Source of the DNA: Chitinophaga sp. 180180018-3
Lineage (GTDB): Bacteria; Bacteroidota; Bacteroidia; Chitinophagales; Chitinophagaceae
Assembly (NCBI RefSeq): GCF_037893185.1
Contig: NZ_CP140772.1
Location: 1,984,001-2,048,000, forward strand
Length of the DNA stretch: 64,000 bases
Reading direction: 5' to 3'
Shown here in pieces: positions 56,884 through 64,000 of the stretch. Within the stretch, counting starts at the first letter, position 1, and each line of letters starts with the position of its first letter. Position numbers and translations under genes: made by a program. The notes beneath the pieces are model-generated. The model ran no database searches and was not told where the DNA came from. It saw nothing but the letters and a program-made list of their open reading frames with translations.

Positions 56884-57599
56884 TGAAAAGATATTCGCAA
56901 CAAACCAGGTTATTATTTGCCGTAGACTGTATCATTTTCGGATTCGACGGACAGGAATTGAAATTATTACTTATTCAGCGCGGCTTTGAGCCTTGTAAAG
57001 GAAAGTGGAGCCTGGTAGGAGGGTTTGTGCAGATGGATGAAAGCGCGGAAGGTGCTGCCAGTCGCATATTGCGTAACCTGACCGGACTTGATGGCCTGTA
57101 CATGGAGCAATTGCATACCTTCAGCGCTCCCGATCGTGATAGTGTGGAACGTACCATTTCTGTTGCCTACTCCGCGTTGATAGATATTCAGAAATATAAG
57201 CAACAGCTGGATGAAGATTTCCATGCAGTGTGGTTTCCCATCAATCACCATCCCGATCTGATCTTCGATCACAAAGCAATGGTAGACCTGGCCAAGGAAA
57301 AGCTGCGTTACAAAGCCGCATTGCATCCATTGTTGCTGGAACTGCTGCCAGGGAAATTCACTATCCCGCAACTGCAGCACCTCTATGAATCCGTTTATAA
57401 TACTTCCTTTGACAAAGGAAATTTCAGCCGTAAAATCCTTTCTACCAAATTACTCGTGAAGCTTGCCGATAAAGATAAGTTGAGCTCAAAGAAAGGAGCC
57501 TTCTATTATAAAGTGGATCGTAAGAAGTATAACGCCAATTTTCATGCATTCCTCAACTTTGTACCTGATCCTCACGTATTGCAGAAGAATATCCGCTGA
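56883..57599 (+). CDS. araR: NUDIX-domain L-arabinose regulator (NrtR-family AraR)
   Basis: 238 residues with a TTG start followed by MKRYSQQTRLLFAVDCIIFGFD. An N-terminal NUDIX-fold domain (about 10-150) is followed by a winged helix (IPQLQHLYESVYNTSFDKGNFSRKI). The NUDIX box is degenerate: GGFVQMDESAEGAASRIL keeps G47, E53 and R61, but the following three catalytic glutamates are replaced by I62, N65 and L66. It should therefore bind, not hydrolyse, a sugar ligand, as in the arabinose regulator described in Bacteroides. It is flanked by arabinose genes and by putative operators. Confidence 0.93.
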   Translation: MKRYSQQTRLLFAVDCIIFGFDGQELKLLLIQRGFEPCKGKWSLVGGFVQMDESAEGAASRILRNLTGLDGLYMEQLHTFSAPDRDSVERTISVAYSALIDIQKYKQQLDEDFHAVWFPINHHPDLIFDHKAMVDLAKEKLRYKAALHPLLLELLPGKFTIPQLQHLYESVYNTSFDKGNFSRKILSTKLLVKLADKDKLSSKKGAFYYKVDRKKYNANFHAFLNFVPDPHVLQKNIR

Positions 57600-57710
57600 C
57601 GGGATTAAGAATATTTAAAAAGTTAGCTTAATTTAGTTACATTACAGTTAACGTTTGACAGTAGCGGGAGATGTGTTCCATAAGAGCACTTTTTTTATTT
57701 AGAATAATAT

Positions 57711-57729
57711 AATTGTTAAATTGACAATT
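57711..57729. promoter_or_regulatory. Putative AraR operator upstream of GH51-2
   Basis: AATTGT-TAAATTG-ACAATT has perfect 6-bp arms. It ends three bases before the GH51-2 ATG at 57733, so a bound repressor would cover the start region. It is nearly identical to the site at 49440. Confidence 0.75.
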
Positions 57730-57732
57730 AAA

Positions 57733-59706
57733 ATGATTAAAAGAACACTGTTGTCTGTATTAATGGGCGTATGCACTACATCGTTAGTTGCACAGCAACC
57801 ACTGAATCTCGTTGTAAAAGTCAATGAGGTGAAAGCGCCGGTGTCGCCCAACATGTGGGGAATATTCTTTGAAGATATTAACCTCAGCGCCGACGGAGGC
57901 ATTTATGCAGAACTGGTGAAGAATCGATCGTTTGAATTCAACTGGCCGTTGATGGGCTGGGAGATACCGGAAGATGTGAACCGCAACGGGCAGATCCTGA
58001 TCGTAAACCGTCAGGAAACCCATCCTGCCAACCCCCGCTTTGCGAGGATAACAGTAACGGGCACACGTAGTTTTGCTATCGACAACGAAGGCTTTCGCGG
58101 AATGGGTATAAAAGAAGGAGAACAGTATAATTTCTCCCTCTACGCCCGCCAACAGGGAACTATACCGGTGAAAATCACGGCTACCCTGATAGACAGTACC
58201 GGTCATGAAATTGGAGGTGCTGCCATCACCGCCGAAGGGCGCGACTGGCAACAGTATAAGGCCAGCTTTACCGCCACTGCCACTACACCTAAGGCTAAGC
58301 TGCGGATAAGTTTCAGCGGCCCCGGCGTTATTGACGCAGATATGATTTCGCTCTTTCCCCAACATACCTGGAAACAGCGCAGTAACGGTTTGCGGGCCGA
58401 CCTGGTACAGCTGCTGGCGGATCTCCATCCGGGATTCCTCCGCTTTCCGGGAGGCTGCATAGTGGAAGGCAGGGAGCTGCAGAACCGCTACCAGTGGAAG
58501 AAAACCGTGGGCGACGTAAACGAACGCACCGTCATCATGAACCGCTGGAATAATGAGTTCGCGCATCGCGCTACGCCTGATTATTACCAGTCGTTCGGCC
58601 TGGGCTTTTTTGAATACTTCCAGCTGGCGGAAGATATCGGCGCTTCTCCCTTGCCCATCCTTAACTGTGGCATGGCCTGCCAATTCAATAGTGGGGAAGT
58701 GGTAGCCCTGAATGAACTGGATCCATACGTACAGGATGCACTCGACCTCATCGAATTCGCTAACGGCGACGTAAGTACGAAATGGGGAGCACTGCGGGCT
58801 AAAATGGGACATCCGGCTCCTTTTAATCTTCGTATGATGGGCGTAGGAAACGAACAATGGGGACCACAATATATTGAACGCTACACGGTTTTTGCAAAGG
58901 CTATTAAAACAAAGCACCCGGAAATCAGGCTGGTAAACAGTGTTGGGCCATACCCCGGCGGGGAATTATTCAATTTCCTCAACGATACCCTCCGGAAAAC
59001 TGGCGCCGATATCCTCGACGAACACTATTACAGCTCTCCGGAATGGTTCCTGAAAAATGCATCGCGTTATGATCACTACGACCGGAAAGGACCGAAGATC
59101 TTCGCTGGCGAATATGCTGCCCATGCTAAAGGAGTGGGCAATGCTGATAATAAGAATATCTGGCAATGCGCACTGGCAGAAGCCGCTTTCATGACAGGCC
59201 TGGAACGCAATGCGGATGTGGTGGTGATGGCCTCCTATGCGCCGCTGCTCGCACATGTAGACGGATGGCAATGGGCGCCTGATCTTATCTGGTTCGATAA
59301 CCTGCGCGCTTACGGCACTCCCAATTATTATGTACAACAACTATATGCCCGTAATAAAGGCACCGCTGTTGTACCTCTCCTGAATAACGATAAGCCAGTT
59401 GCCGGGCAGGACAGCGTATATGCTTCCGCGGTAGTAGATGATCCGAAAGGAGAACTGGTGCTGAAAATTATCAATGCCGCTGCCAGCCCGAAACCCGTTA
59501 CTATTGCTGTGAATGGCATAAAAGGATGGGCCGGTAAAGCCACTCAAACGGTGTTGAGGAGCAACAACCTCCAGGCCGTCAACTCATTGGATCAGCCTTC
59601 ATATATATATCCCGTGGAAAAGAGTATAGATGTGAAAGGAAAGGCAATACAGGCCGAAATAGCACCCTGGTCGTTTTACGTTATCCGCGTGAAAATCAGG
59701 AAATAA
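57733..59706 (+). CDS. Secreted GH51 alpha-L-arabinofuranosidase (long form)
   Basis: 657 residues from the ATG at 57733; a TTG at 57721 lies inside the operator. A signal peptide ends near SLVAQ. Residues 60-210 contain an inserted beta-sandwich, carbohydrate-binding-like module (ADGGIYAELVKNRSFEF before it). The TIM barrel holds FLRFPGGCIVEG, the acid/base E374 in GVGNEQWG and the nucleophile E460 in FAGEYAAH. A C-terminal beta domain ends in FYVIRVKI. This is the second arabinofuranosidase of the locus and belongs to the Bacteroidota long subgroup; it probably differs in substrate from the short one. A terminator follows. Confidence 0.96.
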   Translation: MIKRTLLSVLMGVCTTSLVAQQPLNLVVKVNEVKAPVSPNMWGIFFEDINLSADGGIYAELVKNRSFEFNWPLMGWEIPEDVNRNGQILIVNRQETHPANPRFARITVTGTRSFAIDNEGFRGMGIKEGEQYNFSLYARQQGTIPVKITATLIDSTGHEIGGAAITAEGRDWQQYKASFTATATTPKAKLRISFSGPGVIDADMISLFPQHTWKQRSNGLRADLVQLLADLHPGFLRFPGGCIVEGRELQNRYQWKKTVGDVNERTVIMNRWNNEFAHRATPDYYQSFGLGFFEYFQLAEDIGASPLPILNCGMACQFNSGEVVALNELDPYVQDALDLIEFANGDVSTKWGALRAKMGHPAPFNLRMMGVGNEQWGPQYIERYTVFAKAIKTKHPEIRLVNSVGPYPGGELFNFLNDTLRKTGADILDEHYYSSPEWFLKNASRYDHYDRKGPKIFAGEYAAHAKGVGNADNKNIWQCALAEAAFMTGLERNADVVVMASYAPLLAHVDGWQWAPDLIWFDNLRAYGTPNYYVQQLYARNKGTAVVPLLNNDKPVAGQDSVYASAVVDDPKGELVLKIINAAASPKPVTIAVNGIKGWAGKATQTVLRSNNLQAVNSLDQPSYIYPVEKSIDVKGKAIQAEIAPWSFYVIRVKIRK

Positions 59707-59729
59707 CCTGTGCTGCCCAGTTGATCACC

Positions 59730-59762
59730 GGCTGCAGAACCCGTTTCTGCAGCCATTTTTTA
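59730..59762 (+). terminator. Intrinsic terminator after GH51-2
   Basis: GGCTGCAGAA pairs with TTCTGCAGCC around a 5-nt loop, followed by ATTTTTTAT. It separates GH51-2 from the mutarotase. Confidence 0.9.
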
Positions 59763-59906
59763 TGAAAAGACAGTATAAGGCCGCAAACCGCCCAATTGTG
59801 AATGAATTGTAAAATGTTAAGCTGGGAAGAAAATGTTTGCCTTTAACAGGAATATCCCGATATTTAATGACTCTTTTTTCACACAATACCCAAAAACGTT
59901 ATGGCT

Positions 59907-61067
59907 ATGAACACTAAGGCGCTCACAGCGCTTTTGATCTCAGGCGGTTCCCTGTTGGCATCCTGCAACAATGGGAAGTCCGCGAAGCATGAGAACAAAG
60001 ATTCCACGGAAACTGCAGCAACAAGCCCTTCTTCTGCCAAACCGGCTAACTTCGGTAATGCAGATGGACAGGACGTTTTGCAGTACACACTCAGGAACGC
60101 AAACGGAATGGAGGTGAAATTCCTCAACTATGGCGGCATTATTACCGACATCATCACTCCCGATAAGAACGGGCAGAAAGGTAACGTAGTATTGTCGTAC
60201 GATTCCTTGTCCGGCTACCGCCAGAAAGGCCAACCCTACTTTGGCGCCCTGGTAGGCCGCTACGCCAACCGTATCGCCAACGCAAAATTTAAGCTCGACG
60301 GTAAGGAATACACGCTGGCGGCTAACGATCACGGCAACACGCTGCACGGTGGTCTGAAAGGTTTCGACAAAGTGGTATGGGCAACTGAACAGGCGCCAAC
60401 CGACACGTCTGTAACATTATCGTATGTAAGCAAAGATGGGGAAGAAGGATATCCCGGTCAGCTTACTGCTAAAGTAACCTACACGCTGACTTCAGACAAC
60501 GCACTGAAGATCTATTATGAAGCTGCCAGCACTAAGCCAACTCCGGTAAACCTGACCAATCACTCCTATTTCAATCTGTCTGCCGGTAAAGACAGCACCA
60601 TTCTCGGACATGAGCTGACGCTGAACGCCGGCAAGTACACTCCGGTGAATGATAAACTCATTCCTACCGGTAAACAGGATCCTGTAAAAGGAACACCGAT
60701 GGATTTCACCACCGGCAAAAAAATAGGTGCTGATATCGACAAGGTAAAAGGTGGCTATGATCACAACTTCATCGCCGACGGGGCATCCGGCGAGTTACGC
60801 AAAGTCGCTACTGTATACGATCCCACCAGCGGTCGTGTAATGGAAGTGCTTACCACCCAGCCAGGTATCCAGTTCTACACCGGCAACTTCCTGGACGGCA
60901 CGCTTACGAATACACGTAACGGGCAAAAATACGTTCAGCACGCTGCGCTTTGCCTCGAAACCCAACACTTCCCTGATTCTCCGAATCAGCCATCCTTCCC
61001 GTCTGCTATCCTGAAACCAGGTGAGACGTTTAAGGAAACAACCGTGTATAGGTTTTCTACTAAATAA
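59907..61067 (+). CDS. galM: Aldose 1-epimerase (mutarotase), lipoprotein form
   Basis: 386 residues from the ATG at 59907 (59901 is equally possible). A lipobox (LLASC) makes it membrane-attached on the periplasmic side, unlike the cytosolic E. coli enzyme. The galactose mutarotase core shows FLNYGGIITDI, YFGALVGRYANRIANAKF, NTLHGGLKGFDK, VNLTNHSYFNLSAGKD with the catalytic His, and the base Glu in CLETQHFPDSPNQP. It speeds anomer conversion of sugars released by the two GH51 enzymes, feeding the symporter. A possible AraR left half-site (AATTGTAAAAT) lies at 59805. Confidence 0.94.
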   Translation: MNTKALTALLISGGSLLASCNNGKSAKHENKDSTETAATSPSSAKPANFGNADGQDVLQYTLRNANGMEVKFLNYGGIITDIITPDKNGQKGNVVLSYDSLSGYRQKGQPYFGALVGRYANRIANAKFKLDGKEYTLAANDHGNTLHGGLKGFDKVVWATEQAPTDTSVTLSYVSKDGEEGYPGQLTAKVTYTLTSDNALKIYYEAASTKPTPVNLTNHSYFNLSAGKDSTILGHELTLNAGKYTPVNDKLIPTGKQDPVKGTPMDFTTGKKIGADIDKVKGGYDHNFIADGASGELRKVATVYDPTSGRVMEVLTTQPGIQFYTGNFLDGTLTNTRNGQKYVQHAALCLETQHFPDSPNQPSFPSAILKPGETFKETTVYRFSTK

Positions 61068-61075
61068 CAGCTGAT

Positions 61076-61192
61076 AATTAAGAATTGAGAATATAGAATT
61101 AAGAAAGAGAGCGGAGATAGTAAACGTGAATATTTAATCCGCGTTTACTATCTCCGCTCTCTTTCTTAATTCTATATTCTCAATTCTTAATT
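61076..61192. repeat. Perfect 51-bp-arm palindrome between convergent genes, copy B
   Basis: The left arm 61076-61126 and right arm 61142-61192 are exact reverse complements around a 15-nt loop identical to that of the element at 2595. The shared core and loop of more than 100 bp are the same in both. The right arm ends just before the stop codon of the convergent susD-like gene. It should terminate both transcripts. Confidence 0.9.
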
Positions 61193-62659
61193 CTAGAAAT
61201 TCGGGTTCTGCACCAACACGCCCTTACTCCTGTCTATTTCCTGCTGTGGCATTGGGAAATAATAGTGCTTGGGACGGTTGAACTTACGGCCTGTACCACC
61301 TCTGGCGATGACACTACCATCATAGGCAAGTTTGGGCATGCTGTAGATGGAAGCGATATCAACCAGTTTGGCTTTATCCCAACGGATCAGATCCTGGTGG
61401 CGTTCGTTTTCTCCGCAGAGCTCTACACGGCGCTCGTGCATGAGTTCTTTCATGCCGGCATTGGCTACCGGAGCTAATGTGGCAGAGGCTCTGCGGCGAA
61501 CAGCATTGATTTCTGCATCGCCGGCTCCTGCGCCTTTGCTCCTGATCTTCGCTTCTGCTACCAGCAGATAAATATCTGCAGAACGCATTAGCGGCGTTTT
61601 AAGCGAGTAATCAAGACCGCCTGATGGTTTCCATGCACAGAACTTTTTATAGTGGTATCCGCTCCAGGACGCATCTGCCTTATAAGTTGCAATACCTGTT
61701 CCTATATCTACCTGATCTCCGGGCTGCATGATACAGATATTCTTGCGGGGATCGCCGGCTTCGAATTCATCTACCAGCCCTTTGGTAGGGTAGAAGAAGC
61801 TCCAGCCATTCCAGTTACGTGGGGCATGATAGGTAATGAAATCAGAGTAACCATTGCCATCCACTGTTTGCACGGCCAGCAGCATCTCGGAATTATTACC
61901 GGTAGCTACTTTGAAGTTGTCTGCGTAATTAGGTGCCAGTGCATAATTGGCATTGGTAGTTACTTTGCTGCCGAACTCAATGGCCTTATCCATTTTTTCC
62001 CAGTTCATGTACAGCTTGCAAAGTAATGCCCAGGCAGTTCCCTTGCTTACACGGCCTTTGTCGCTACTGCCATAGCTCTCCGGCAGCTGATCGGCTGCTG
62101 CCAGCAGGTCGCTTTCTATCTGCGCGCGAAGTTGATCGGCTGGTACTTTAGGCTTGGTGTAATTCGCTTTCAATACATCGTCTTCTGTTACCATCGGCGC
62201 ATCTCCATAAACAAGCAACAAACGCCAGTAGGCGAAAGCACGGAAGAAATGTGCTTCTCCCAAACAACGGTTTTTAATAGCCGGATCTATATCTGTTATT
62301 TTAGGAACATAGATCAGTACGTTATTAGCACGGTTGATGGTTTCATATTTCCATCGCCAGCCCACTCTTACACTGTAGGTAGATGGATCATAAGTAAAGG
62401 CTTCTATAGCTGCATCATAGTCATGATCACCGCCTCTTACCTGGTCGTCTGAACAGTTATCGAACACAAATTCATTGAAGCCGGTGTAATCTTCTTCCAG
62501 CAAAATGTTATAGATACCAGTTACGCCATCTACGGCATCACTCTGATTCCTCCAGTAGTTGCCGGAGGTGTAATAACCTTTCGGCTGCACATCAAGCACG
62601 CTTTTGCAGGAGGCAAACATCAGCGCAGATGCTAACAATATATTTTTGATCTGTTGCAT
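61193..62659 (-). CDS. susD: SusD/RagB-family lipoprotein (second pair)
   Basis: 488 residues. The lipobox is FASC, then KSVLDVQPKGYYT. TPR helices include GEAHFFRAFAYWRLLLVYGD and LLCKLYMNWEKMDKAIEFG, and the end has LMRSADIYLLVAEAKIRS and ELMHERRVELCGENERHQDLIRW. It binds glycans for the SusC upstream (11 bases away, same strand). It faces the arabinose genes, so its substrate may be arabinan-like, though this is inference. Confidence 0.96.
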   Translation of the reverse strand: MQQIKNILLASALMFASCKSVLDVQPKGYYTSGNYWRNQSDAVDGVTGIYNILLEEDYTGFNEFVFDNCSDDQVRGGDHDYDAAIEAFTYDPSTYSVRVGWRWKYETINRANNVLIYVPKITDIDPAIKNRCLGEAHFFRAFAYWRLLLVYGDAPMVTEDDVLKANYTKPKVPADQLRAQIESDLLAAADQLPESYGSSDKGRVSKGTAWALLCKLYMNWEKMDKAIEFGSKVTTNANYALAPNYADNFKVATGNNSEMLLAVQTVDGNGYSDFITYHAPRNWNGWSFFYPTKGLVDEFEAGDPRKNICIMQPGDQVDIGTGIATYKADASWSGYHYKKFCAWKPSGGLDYSLKTPLMRSADIYLLVAEAKIRSKGAGAGDAEINAVRRRASATLAPVANAGMKELMHERRVELCGENERHQDLIRWDKAKLVDIASIYSMPKLAYDGSVIARGGTGRKFNRPKHYYFPMPQQEIDRSKGVLVQNPNF

Positions 62660-62670
62660 GGTTGTCGGGT

Positions 62671-64000
62671 TTAGAAGTTAAGGGTTGCACCAAAAGTAAA
62701 GGTCCTCGCCTGCGGATAAGCAGCTACGTCTACACCACGCTGGCGGTTACCATCGGGGGTGCCGTTGTTGTATCCGAATACCGGAGTCAGACCGGAATAA
62801 CTGGTCAGCATAAACAGGTTTTGCGCGGCCACATATACGTGCAGCTCTGATATACCGCTATGACCCCAAACTTTAGATGGAATGGTATAGCCCAGTGATG
62901 CATTCCTCAGAGAGAAATAATCGCCGCTTTCTACAAACCGGTCGGAGGTACGGTTGTTCTGATTGTCGTTGCTCAATGTCATTCTTGGTACTGAATTGCT
63001 GGTACCAGCGCCATGCCAGCGGTTCAGCGCATCTGCATACATATTGTACGGATAGTTGGCATCCATACCCTGCATTTTATCTGCGTTATAGAGCTTTACG
63101 CCGCTTACACCTGCGAACGACAGGCTCAGGTCAAAACCTTTCCAGCTGGCGCCTGCCTGTATGCCGTATACCATTTTAGGATTCGGACTGCCGAGGTTCA
63201 CACGGTCTTTATCATCAATCACGCCATCGCCGTTGGTATCCACAAAGCGCACATCACCCGGACGGATCTTATCCTTGTTCGGATCGTTGGCAATGTTCGG
63301 ATCTTTATTGATATCATCCTGTGTCTGATATATACCATTGGTTTTCCAGCCGTAGAATGAAGCCAGTGGCTGTCCTACATAAGTACGGGAAATTTCCTGT
63401 CCCTGACGGCCATAAGCGGTTGAGCCGATATAAGAGTTGGGATCATATAACTTTGTTACCCTGTTTTTAATGAAAGAGGCATTAGCGCCAATGTTGTAAC
63501 GGAATGCGCCTTCGCCGCCCTGGTAGTTCACTTCCACTTCCCATCCTTTGTTGTTCAGCTGGCCGATGTTCCGGTCAGGAATAGCAGAAGTACCATGCAG
63601 ATCCATTTCCGGTGCAGGCACCAGCATGTCGCGGGTGTTCTTATTAAACCAGGTAATGGTGGCATTCAGCCTGTTCTGGAGGAAACCTGCTTCCAGGCTG
63701 ATATTGGTCATCTCAGCTTTTTCCCAGGTGATATCGGGGTTAGGCAGGCTGGAGTTCCATACGCCAGTATACGGGTTTTCGCCAAAGTTATAACGACGGT
63801 CTTTGATAATAGGGGCGAGATACTGAAACTCAGTTACGTTCTGATTACCGAGCTGTCCCCAGCCTCCTGTGATTTTCAGGTTGCTTACTGCCTTTACATT
63901 TTCCTTGAAGAAGGCTTCGTCCGAAATACGCCATCCTGCCGAGAATGCCGGGAAATATCCCCAACGCTGGCCCGGAGCAAATTTGGAAGATCCATCTGCA
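62671..64000 (-). CDS. susC: SusC/RagA-type TonB-linked receptor, C-terminal part
   Basis: The frame is open to the window end, so the gene begins beyond 64000. The visible 442 residues are the last part of the barrel: ADGSSKFAPGQRWGYFPAFS, WEKAEMTNISLEAGFLQNRL, GIQAGASWKGFDLSLSFAGV and the C-terminal PQARTFTFGATLNF. The style is that of SusC proteins. It precedes the susD gene by 11 bases on the minus strand. The plug, STN and signalling status cannot be judged here. Confidence 0.95.
   Translation of the reverse strand, partial: ADGSSKFAPGQRWGYFPAFSAGWRISDEAFFKENVKAVSNLKITGGWGQLGNQNVTEFQYLAPIIKDRRYNFGENPYTGVWNSSLPNPDITWEKAEMTNISLEAGFLQNRLNATITWFNKNTRDMLVPAPEMDLHGTSAIPDRNIGQLNNKGWEVEVNYQGGEGAFRYNIGANASFIKNRVTKLYDPNSYIGSTAYGRQGQEISRTYVGQPLASFYGWKTNGIYQTQDDINKDPNIANDPNKDKIRPGDVRFVDTNGDGVIDDKDRVNLGSPNPKMVYGIQAGASWKGFDLSLSFAGVSGVKLYNADKMQGMDANYPYNMYADALNRWHGAGTSNSVPRMTLSNDNQNNRTSDRFVESGDYFSLRNASLGYTIPSKVWGHSGISELHVYVAAQNLFMLTSYSGLTPVFGYNNGTPDGNRQRGVDVAAYPQARTFTFGATLNF

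Noticed and set aside
57784..58917. 377-codon minus-strand frame inside GH51-2
   Set aside because: Shadow of a high-GC third-position gene; no family match and it overlaps essential motifs of GH51.
1..64000. Search for CRISPR arrays, tRNA and rRNA genes, transposases and phage integrases
   Set aside because: No direct-repeat arrays with regular spacers, no tRNA-like cloverleaf and no transposase or integrase motifs were recognised.

Overview
The window is chromosomal DNA from a Bacteroidota bacterium, most likely a Chitinophaga-like member of the Chitinophagaceae. The evidence is four complete TonB-dependent receptors plus the end of a fifth, two SusC/SusD pairs, an ECF sigma/FecR pair, DUF6443-type RHS proteins, promoters ending in TTTG instead of a sigma70 -10 box, and almost no Shine-Dalgarno sequences. 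About 43 protein genes are supported. No tRNA, rRNA, CRISPR array or insertion sequence was seen.

Layout. 1-9.7 kb is mixed: the end of a VOC/glyoxalase gene, a small secreted protein, a beta-barrel porin facing a sigma54-type two-component pair, an EamA exporter, a YidR-like propeller protein, a phosphoesterase and an AraC regulator. 9.8-15.9 kb holds a membrane LytTR regulator, a TonB-dependent receptor, a parallel beta-helix lipoprotein and a diheme cytochrome; the last two are a known but uncharacterised conserved pair. 16-18.4 kb is a siderophore-type receptor. 18.9-25.1 kb is an AT-richer RHS polymorphic-toxin island with a truncated partner, a C-terminal tip and a candidate immunity gene. 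25.6-38.3 kb holds a serine hydrolase, a FecA-like receptor with a TPR histidine kinase, a DEAD-box helicase, AraC, SDR and TetR genes, peptidase E and a decayed serine hydrolase. 38.5-64 kb is a glycan-use region: sigma/FecR/SusC/SusD, two lipoproteins sharing an unrecognised domain, two GH51 arabinofuranosidases, ribulokinase, ribulose-phosphate epimerase, arabinose isomerase, a sodium-sugar symporter, a NUDIX-type AraR, a lipoprotein mutarotase, and a second SusD/SusC pair on the minus strand.

How the parts work together. The last third reads as one programme: SusC/D systems import arabinose-containing oligosaccharides, GH51 enzymes release L-arabinose in the periplasm, the mutarotase and symporter deliver it, and AraB/AraA/AraD convert it to D-xylulose 5-phosphate. 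A 19-bp palindrome (AATTGT-N7-ACAATT) before three of these genes is the probable AraR operator.

The strongest less-expected signals are: an identical promoter layout with 21-bp tandem repeats before the two iron-type TonB receptors; the AraR operator set with a fixed 3-nt distance to two start codons; a histidine kinase that ends right after its phosphoacceptor helix; a domain shared by two lipoproteins of the sugar locus; and two near-identical ~120-bp perfect palindromes between convergent genes 58 kb apart.
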